Source: Pedobacter sp. UBA1951 (GTDB taxonomy: Bacteria > Bacteroidota > Bacteroidia > Sphingobacteriales > Sphingobacteriaceae). Taken from it: a stretch of 10,523 nt of DNA. Below are positions 8,101 to 10,523 of this stretch, piece after piece (position 1 is the stretch's first letter; every line of letters begins with the position of its first letter). Location: the NCBI GenBank assembly GCA_002336465.1, contig DDEP01000245.1:1-10523 (forward strand), in the 5' to 3' direction. Position numbers and translations under genes: made by a program. The notes below the pieces were generated by a model. That model saw only the letters and a list, made by a program, of their open reading frames with translations. It made no database searches and had not been told where the DNA came from.

Positions 8101-8155
8101 TTGCGCTGGCTATCGTCGTGCCGTTTTGCTTTATGTGGAATGTTGCCGCTGCCAT
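5132..8155 (-). CDS. Tail-tip (Tal/baseplate hub-like) protein fused to a tail-fibre region
   Basis: A 1007-residue probable virion protein that would join the tail tip to host-contacting fibres. Residues about 1-450 resemble the tail-associated/prophage-tail hub type: beta-rich opening (VVLSFKSPIPVTLQRHD, VYGQIYELNEP), ALQDLANRYDTEFWFDG (157-173), and ITPKWVLENNFVPVLGNTVN (393-412). A helical link (about 448-490) leads into a fibre region: LGDLLDVNTDGDAEWVLYKK (544-563), NWDATYGWGNHAAAGYA (604-620; a motif common in Bacteroidetes phage fibres) and GNVGFGTSSPMQKFVV (800-815). A 19-residue motif recurs at 512-530 and at the C-terminus (988-1006), and LKSDLGL/IKSYLGL-type segments recur about 63 residues apart. 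No C-terminal S74 chaperone motif is visible, although GTSSP-type fibres often carry one. It starts 5 nt after the Dit-like gene. Confidence 0.82.
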   Translation of the reverse strand: MAAATFHIKQNGTTIASAKAQGKQTRETIAQDNVVLSFKSPIPVTLQRHDHVEVYGQIYELNEPDDVIVSNTVDGYSYEATFEALYYRLGNFTLKTLDQNNLLRQTMVYAMAKPWYIIDLIVKNANENDTDGGWEIGVIDSEEVQQHNFASVTCLAALQDLANRYDTEFWFDGVNGKRINLSVRQASSGITLQYGQGKGLYNIKRTKSDKPYFNRLIIEGGSKNLPQDYGFASLQLPAANRPWLEHSSVINGVVERIVKYENIFPSRIGTVTSIGGSLEIFDSSLDFDINEYLTPESAKISFISGQLAGFTFSIEAYDHASKKISINLIDDDPAYPIGVPNAYLKAAVGDQYVLLDIFLPESYVTAAQNKLLDIGTQLLNEGATDQYNYDISITPKWVLENNFVPVLGNTVNIKNAALGIDENIRIIGYTRDLQNSWDIQPKLANKATVSDLFKNLYEQSKINDAVTSSGLNSATKVGYDTLDTVSKRGRFTSQIIEPRGVVVSDLFAPPMVEASASEMEPGRYYMRVRDAVAGGSPVHVIARLGDLLDVNTDGDAEWVLYKKLDGTFGFKAVAGGPCPDVYSKSEINAFFGGSTPITGYNKGNWDATYGWGNHAAAGYAMANGSNASGNWAINANSADNWNLYASGEAAGSAIIMTSMGGADRWHYRTLANFKSDLGLNISVTAVPDTIVRRGSSGIIDATYYYMSGPAVDAVGIADFVTTAGDGYLRRSSIGTIKSYLGLPSSGGYDLQSVTDRGYNTSNPITFGNSDFVLKYSYTTGQEGFTIYRNQVGEFFIKNNGNVGFGTSSPMQKFVVSNGGALGFEIYDDSPNNRFGLQVYNRATAQYGNLQLDGSNISINPNSGMLSLVGPSNYIDVRLCSNGGTTRGYLYADNQANIGFLNTIHQWSMRVEENGYVTATSFVTQNDWFRTTGAGGIFFSTFGGGLYMEDAVYVRVSHGKTFYAENALFNQKMTAKHIEATAALRVPKVELDAADMVPGEYYLRIREL
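5138..5194 (-). repeat. C-terminal copy of the PGxYYxRxR protein motif
   Basis: Encodes residues 988-1006 (VELDAADMVPGEYYLRIRE) of the tail-fibre protein. It matches residues 512-530 at 10 of 19 positions, with several conservative changes (M/L, V/I, D/E). The first copy is followed by a further domain; this one is followed by one residue and the stop. Confidence 0.7.
6566..6622 (-). repeat. Internal copy of the PGxYYxRxR protein motif
   Basis: Encodes residues 512-530 (VEASASEMEPGRYYMRVRD) at the start of the fibre region. It is the partner of the motif at the extreme C-terminus of the same protein. It is followed by a Gly-rich link and the LGDLLDVNTDGDAEW domain. Confidence 0.7.
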
Positions 8156-8160
8156 CTGGG

Positions 8161-8619
8161 TTAACTGATGCTAAATGTTGTGGTGGGATAATTGTTTATG
8201 AGGGTTATCGTGAATTCAGCATATACCTTTGAACCGCCACGGGTAGGGGTAAGGGTGTCAAAATCTGTCATCCCATCATAGTACAGCTTAAACCTCCTGC
8301 CAATCCCAGCCATTTTAAGGAAATCCCAGTTCAGCTCTTGCCGCGCTAGCATAATGGTACGGAACGCCTCTAACTTCACAAAGAAGTCGTTTTCGTCATT
8401 TCCGGTTATCCAAAATGGTAAGTCTAACGATATGGCATCATAGGTAGGGTTAGCCAAACTAGCATCCTTGCCATTTTCATTAGTGAAATCGGTAGTCAGT
8501 CCATTGTCCTTTGGTTTTGGGAACTTCAAAAGCCTTGCATAGTTCTTTGGCTTCACGACTATTCCATATGTGGTAAAGGCATCATTACCGTTTATCTTCA
8601 AAAATCCTATAGTAGCCAT
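8161..8619 (-). CDS. Dit-like distal tail protein
   Basis: A 152-residue probable structural protein that would form the ring between tail tube and tail tip in a siphophage. The opening LKINGNDAFTTYGIVV (7-22) and following KDASLANPTYDAISLDLPFW (51-70) match the pattern of short siphovirus distal tail proteins, and the middle (about 76-100) carries a single helix before a beta-rich end with KLYYDGMTDF and YAEFTITLINNY. Gene order supports the call, since Dit is normally followed by the Tal/hub gene, which starts 5 nt later. It is the first gene of the leftward operon, with a promoter-like site about 35 nt upstream; a tape-measure gene would normally precede it and is missing here. Confidence 0.62.
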   Translation of the reverse strand: MATIGFLKINGNDAFTTYGIVVKPKNYARLLKFPKPKDNGLTTDFTNENGKDASLANPTYDAISLDLPFWITGNDENDFFVKLEAFRTIMLARQELNWDFLKMAGIGRRFKLYYDGMTDFDTLTPTRGGSKVYAEFTITLINNYPTTTFSIS

Positions 8620-8654
8620 TAAATGGTCTTAAAATGTATGTTTCGGTAGGTTTT

Positions 8655-8688
8655 CAAATATAATCAAAATTATCTTTTGTATCACAAA
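8655..8688 (-). promoter_or_regulatory. Bacteroidetes-type promoter of the leftward phage operon
   Basis: On the minus strand TATATTTG (8655-8662) matches the -7 consensus TAnnTTTG, and TTTG (8685-8688) lies 22 nt upstream as a -33 element, slightly wider than usual. Transcription would start roughly 30 nt before the Dit-like gene. The -33 element lies within an inverted repeat, which suggests repression. Confidence 0.55.
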
Positions 8689-8697
8689 AAAGATAAT
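8669..8697. promoter_or_regulatory. Inverted repeat over the leftward promoter (operator candidate)
   Basis: Perfect 10-bp arms ATTATCTTTT (8669-8678) and AAAAGATAAT (8688-8697) flank a 9-nt centre. The inner TTGT-ATC-ACAA (8677-8687) recurs at 8749-8759 as TTGT-AAC-ACAA. Overlap with the -33 element suits binding of a dimeric repressor, possibly one of the two HTH proteins at the left end. A hairpin role is less likely because no T-tract follows on either strand. Confidence 0.5.
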
Positions 8698-8747
8698 CAT
8701 GTTTGTTGTGTCGAAACGATAGAAGTGCTGGTGCGCTGATTAAATAT

Positions 8748-8760
8748 ATTGTAACACAAT
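8748..8760. promoter_or_regulatory. Second TTGT-N3-ACAA dyad
   Basis: ATTGT-AAC-ACAAT is a perfect 5-bp dyad. Its 11-bp core (8749-8759) differs from the core in the promoter repeat (8677-8687) at one base. The centres are 72 bp apart, close to seven helical turns, which would allow cooperative binding on one DNA face. Confidence 0.4.
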
Positions 8761-8889
8761 TGTTTTTTGTGGATTTCTATACCAAAAAACCGTAATCACA
8801 GCGTAATTTATTTGTTTATTGAATTTTTTTTAAAAATATTTTTAATTTTTTTTCAAAACAAAAACATTGCTTTAAACCATAAAACAACA

Positions 8890-8909
8890 CTTTTTGCTGC
8901 TTTTTGCCG
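8890..8909. repeat. Two-copy 10-bp tandem repeat
   Basis: CTTTTTGCTG (8890-8899) is followed directly by CTTTTTGCCG (8900-8909), with one mismatch. It lies in the non-coding region; role unknown, possibly chance or a protein-binding direct repeat. Confidence 0.3.
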
Positions 8910-9015
8910 CAAAACGCCATAAATCCATAAGTTCGTGGCTTGATTTACCTATTTGCAAATTTCAAAACAAAGCGATAGTTTAGTCGTTAATTAGGTGTAG
9001 CGATGGAAAGAATAC

Positions 9016-9040
9016 AGATGCATGGAGGCATCTTTTTTTT
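9016..9040 (+). terminator. Rho-independent terminator with no upstream gene
   Basis: The arms AGATGC (9016-9021) and GCATCT (9028-9033) pair perfectly around a 6-nt loop, and T continues to 9040. It reads rightward, yet no + strand gene lies between 1461 and 9104. It may insulate the right cassette, end a small RNA, or belong to a host gene separated by integration. Confidence 0.65.
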
Positions 9041-9052
9041 GTACAACAGTAT

Positions 9053-9079
9053 TTTGTCAAAAAAATATTTCTACCTTTG
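9053..9079 (+). promoter_or_regulatory. Bacteroidetes-type promoter of the right cassette
   Basis: TACCTTTG (9072-9079) matches the TAnnTTTG -7 box and is followed by CA, as often seen in this phylum. An upstream TTTG (9053-9056) is only 15 nt away, shorter than usual, so the -33 element is uncertain. Transcription would start near 9085, about 20 nt before the GTG of the first cassette gene. Confidence 0.55.
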
Positions 9080-9103
9080 CACGCTTTTTAAAGAAACTGT
9101 CAG

Positions 9104-9451
9104 GTGTCAGAAATAAAATATAGAATAATCACTAAAAAACCAGCTGATAAGTTCAGCACTCCGGTAGATGGAGCTTTTGGTGGGGTGCTACCAAGTGGGG
9201 ATATTAGTATAAATTTTTACACGGAATCTATTCCGATGCCAACTGAAACAATAATTATTTTTGACAGCGAGAGAGGTAAAATAATAAATACGGAACAATC
9301 TGAGGATGTATCAAGAACAGTTTTACGCGAAACTGTATCTAGTATATCTCTAACATCAACCAAGGCGAAGGAGATATATATTTGGTTAGGACAATTAATC
9401 AACCAGTCTGAAATTAATAGAAAGGAGGCTAATGATGCCAGCAACTTATAG
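9104..9451 (+). CDS. Conserved-looking protein of unknown function, first gene of the right cassette
   Basis: A 115-residue soluble protein without signal peptide or membrane segment. The pattern GAFGGVLPSGDISINFYTES (23-42) followed by a polar turn, a beta segment VSRTVLRETVSSISLTST (68-85) and a closing amphipathic helix AKEIYIWLGQLINQ (87-100) recalls small conserved hypothetical proteins with an FGGV.P.G core, possibly DUF3467-like; I cannot place it firmly. The GTG start lies about 20 nt after the predicted transcription start. Its 3' end overlaps the next gene by 17-20 nt, so the pair is probably coupled. Function unknown; the beta-sheet/helix layout would suit a binding subunit rather than an enzyme. 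Confidence 0.68.
   Translation: MSEIKYRIITKKPADKFSTPVDGAFGGVLPSGDISINFYTESIPMPTETIIIFDSERGKIINTEQSEDVSRTVLRETVSSISLTSTKAKEIYIWLGQLINQSEINRKEANDASNL
9421..9428 (+). promoter_or_regulatory. Strong Shine-Dalgarno site of the second cassette gene
   Basis: AAAGGAGG lies inside the 3' end of the preceding gene. It is 3 nt from the ATG at 9432 and 6 nt from the ATG at 9435, so the second ATG is the better-spaced start. Such a full site is unusual in a window otherwise poor in them. Confidence 0.6.
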
Positions 9452-9902
9452 CGATTCTACAGAAGTAAAAGCATTTAGAGAATTCAACAGAAATATCCCG
9501 ATAAATTCATATTGCATTTCAAACGACTCTAAGCCATCGTTTAGTGACTTGATAATTAACCAACTACCTAACTTTATCAATTCGCAGATGCCTATTGTAT
9601 TAGACTTGACATATAAGGCAGTAAATAATGAATATGAACGACCATCGACCGAGACCCTAAGCTCATTACTACTTGCTTGCAAAATTATAAAAGAAAGTGG
9701 CTATAGCATTAAAAGCTATGATGCATTGGAAGAAGGCGGGGTTTCATTGGATATGATTTTCAATCATAATCACTATTTAATTTTGGAATTCTATAATTCT
9801 GGAGACGCTGTTTATTATCTAGAGAGACCTGATCATAATCCTTTGGCTCTTGATTTAGACAATAACCAGCTTTTTACCAGATTGAGTGAAGATTTAAATT
9901 AA
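9432..9902 (+). CDS. Protein of unknown function, second gene of the right cassette
   Basis: A 156-residue soluble protein (155 if the ATG at 9435 is used, as the Shine-Dalgarno spacing suggests). The N-terminal half has a helix-rich segment (about 35-52) and TLSSLLLACKIIKESG (75-90); the C-terminal half contains EGGVSLDMIFNHNHYLILEF (101-120) and YNSGDAVYYLER (121-132), a beta-hairpin-like core that reads as the most constrained part. I have an impression of similar ...GGVSLD...YL.IEFYN.GD... proteins in small accessory operons, but no named family. No catalytic motif, signal peptide or membrane helix is seen. The TAA overlaps the next ATG (TAATG, 9900-9904), indicating coupled synthesis. 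Confidence 0.68.
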   Translation: MMPATYSDSTEVKAFREFNRNIPINSYCISNDSKPSFSDLIINQLPNFINSQMPIVLDLTYKAVNNEYERPSTETLSSLLLACKIIKESGYSIKSYDALEEGGVSLDMIFNHNHYLILEFYNSGDAVYYLERPDHNPLALDLDNNQLFTRLSEDLN

Positions 9903-10411
9903 TGGCTTGCGAAAAGTGTACCGAGTTATCTATCCCTGAAAATCTGTGTTCGGAAAATAAAGTAGAAAAAAAAGTAATAATAGATTCTACCGAAAGACTT
10001 TACAGAAGATTTAGCATGGCAATTCCTAAAGACTTACCTATATCGGCTTTAGATTTATCTTACCAAAAACTTTTTTTCAGATTTAACAGGGATTCATATA
10101 ACAGATCTGCGTTTTCAATACCTGAAGATGTACTTATAGATAGTTCTGGGAAAAGATATGATAGTGATGGTATCTTTAGCATAGAAGCATCATCACTCCC
10201 AATTCAGGATCAATATGATACTAATATCGGTACGTCAATGTGCAAAATTGAATTTTCTCATGAAGCAGAGGATTGTAATTACGCCCATTGCGAACTACAT
10301 TGCTACGTTGACGGAATAAGAAAGGATAAAAATGCACCACCACCTTCTTTAAAGACAGTTTTTAGAAGGATGCTCCTGAAAAACATAACAATATTAAAAC
10401 ATGTATCTTGA
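9902..10411 (+). CDS. Cys/His-bearing protein of unknown function, third gene of the right cassette
   Basis: A 169-residue soluble protein. The N-terminus carries CEKC (3-6) and Cys16; a central segment has LYRRFSMAIP (33-42) and FNRDSYNRSAFSIPEDVL (61-78); the C-terminal part has HEAEDCNYAHCELHCYVDG (120-138) with His120, Cys125, His129, Cys130, His133 and Cys134, then a basic helix TVFRRMLLKNIT (152-163). The YRRF, NRS.YS.PEDVL and EDNYAH.E...Y.DG elements recall conserved hypothetical proteins seen in small accessory operons; I know no function. The Cys/His spacing could bind a metal, but a known zinc-finger pattern is not matched. A strong terminator follows 8 nt after the stop, so it closes the operon. 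Confidence 0.68.
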   Translation: MACEKCTELSIPENLCSENKVEKKVIIDSTERLYRRFSMAIPKDLPISALDLSYQKLFFRFNRDSYNRSAFSIPEDVLIDSSGKRYDSDGIFSIEASSLPIQDQYDTNIGTSMCKIEFSHEAEDCNYAHCELHCYVDGIRKDKNAPPPSLKTVFRRMLLKNITILKHVS

Positions 10412-10419
10412 TATAAACA

Positions 10420-10446
10420 AAGCCACCTTCATGAGGTGGCTTTTCT
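10420..10446 (+). terminator. Rho-independent terminator of the right cassette
   Basis: The arms AAGCCACCT (10420-10428) and AGGTGGCTT (10434-10442) pair perfectly over 9 bp around the loop TCATG, followed by a T-rich stretch. It lies just after the TGA of the third cassette gene and would end that transcript efficiently. Confidence 0.85.
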
Positions 10447-10494
10447 GTTTTCACGATATTTCCCGTATATTCAGCCAGTAAATTTATAAAGGAT

Positions 10495-10523
10495 ATGAAA
10501 AGAACGCTTTTGGTATTGGTGGC
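10495..10523 (+). CDS. Start of a partial gene, possibly exported
   Basis: An ATG at 10495 opens a frame reading MKRTLLVLV and runs off the window. A basic pair followed by a hydrophobic run looks like the start of a signal peptide. AAAGGAT directly precedes the ATG with very tight spacing. It lies behind a strong terminator, so it is probably a separate, perhaps host, gene. Too short to identify. Confidence 0.4.

Larger units (their letters stand above)
8620..9103. other. AT-rich non-coding region between divergent operons
   Basis: About 480 bp without a credible gene on either strand; the few ATGs close within a few codons. It holds the promoter and inverted repeat of the leftward operon, two TTGT-N3-ACAA dyads, a long A/T tract (about 8819-8866), a 10-bp tandem repeat, a perfect palindrome ATTTGCAAAT (8951-8960), a rightward terminator and a rightward promoter. 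It separates phage genes from the non-phage cassette and may contain an attachment site, but no repeated att core could be identified. Confidence 0.6.

Noticed and set aside
8669..8697. Inverted repeat as a terminator hairpin
   Set aside because: No T-tract follows the right arm on either strand, and the repeat sits on a promoter-like site, so an operator is the better reading.
8620..9103. tRNA gene or attachment core in the non-coding region
   Set aside because: No cloverleaf or CCA-end pattern was seen and no matching repeat was found at the left end of the window.
9446..9682. 78-codon minus-strand frame in the right cassette
   Set aside because: Antisense to the second cassette gene, which has a strong Shine-Dalgarno site and coupled junctions on both sides.

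Overview
The window looks like part of a Bacteroidetes chromosome carrying a prophage or phage remnant. Support for Bacteroidetes comes from two sites matching the TAnnTTTG -7 promoter box typical of that phylum, from few strong Shine-Dalgarno sites, and from the protein families present. A Sphingobacteriaceae host such as Pedobacter or Mucilaginibacter is a guess from general resemblance. No integrase, tRNA, rRNA, transposase or CRISPR array is visible.

Left block (48-1461, + strand): a tightly spaced three-gene operon encodes an S24/LexA-like phage repressor, a second helix-turn-helix protein with a coiled-coil tail, and a small protein resembling DUF6965. This is the regulatory end of a temperate phage.

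Central block (8619 down to 1440, - strand): one long phage operon, read right to left. In transcription order it holds a Dit-like distal tail protein, a 1007-residue tail-tip/fibre protein, a 411-residue probable tail-tip protein, a 123-residue unknown protein, a small gene split by an in-frame TAA, an NlpC/P60-type endolysin with a peptidoglycan-binding domain, and two single-pass membrane proteins that are holin or spanin candidates. Almost all the junctions are TAATG or ATGA overlaps, so the genes are probably translationally coupled. Capsid, portal, terminase and tape-measure genes are absent, and the operon starts directly at the distal tail gene behind its own promoter.

Intergenic block (8620-9103): about 480 bp of very AT-rich non-coding DNA. 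It holds the promoter for the leftward operon, a long inverted repeat over that promoter, two copies of a TTGT-N3-ACAA dyad, a rightward hairpin terminator with no gene in front of it, and a rightward promoter. It may be a prophage/host junction.

Right block (9104-10411, + strand): three overlapping small genes with their own promoter-like site and a strong terminator. None has an assignable function. They look like a self-contained, AT-rich accessory cassette and are the best candidate for an undescribed system here. A further + strand gene with a signal-peptide-like start (10495 onward) runs off the window.
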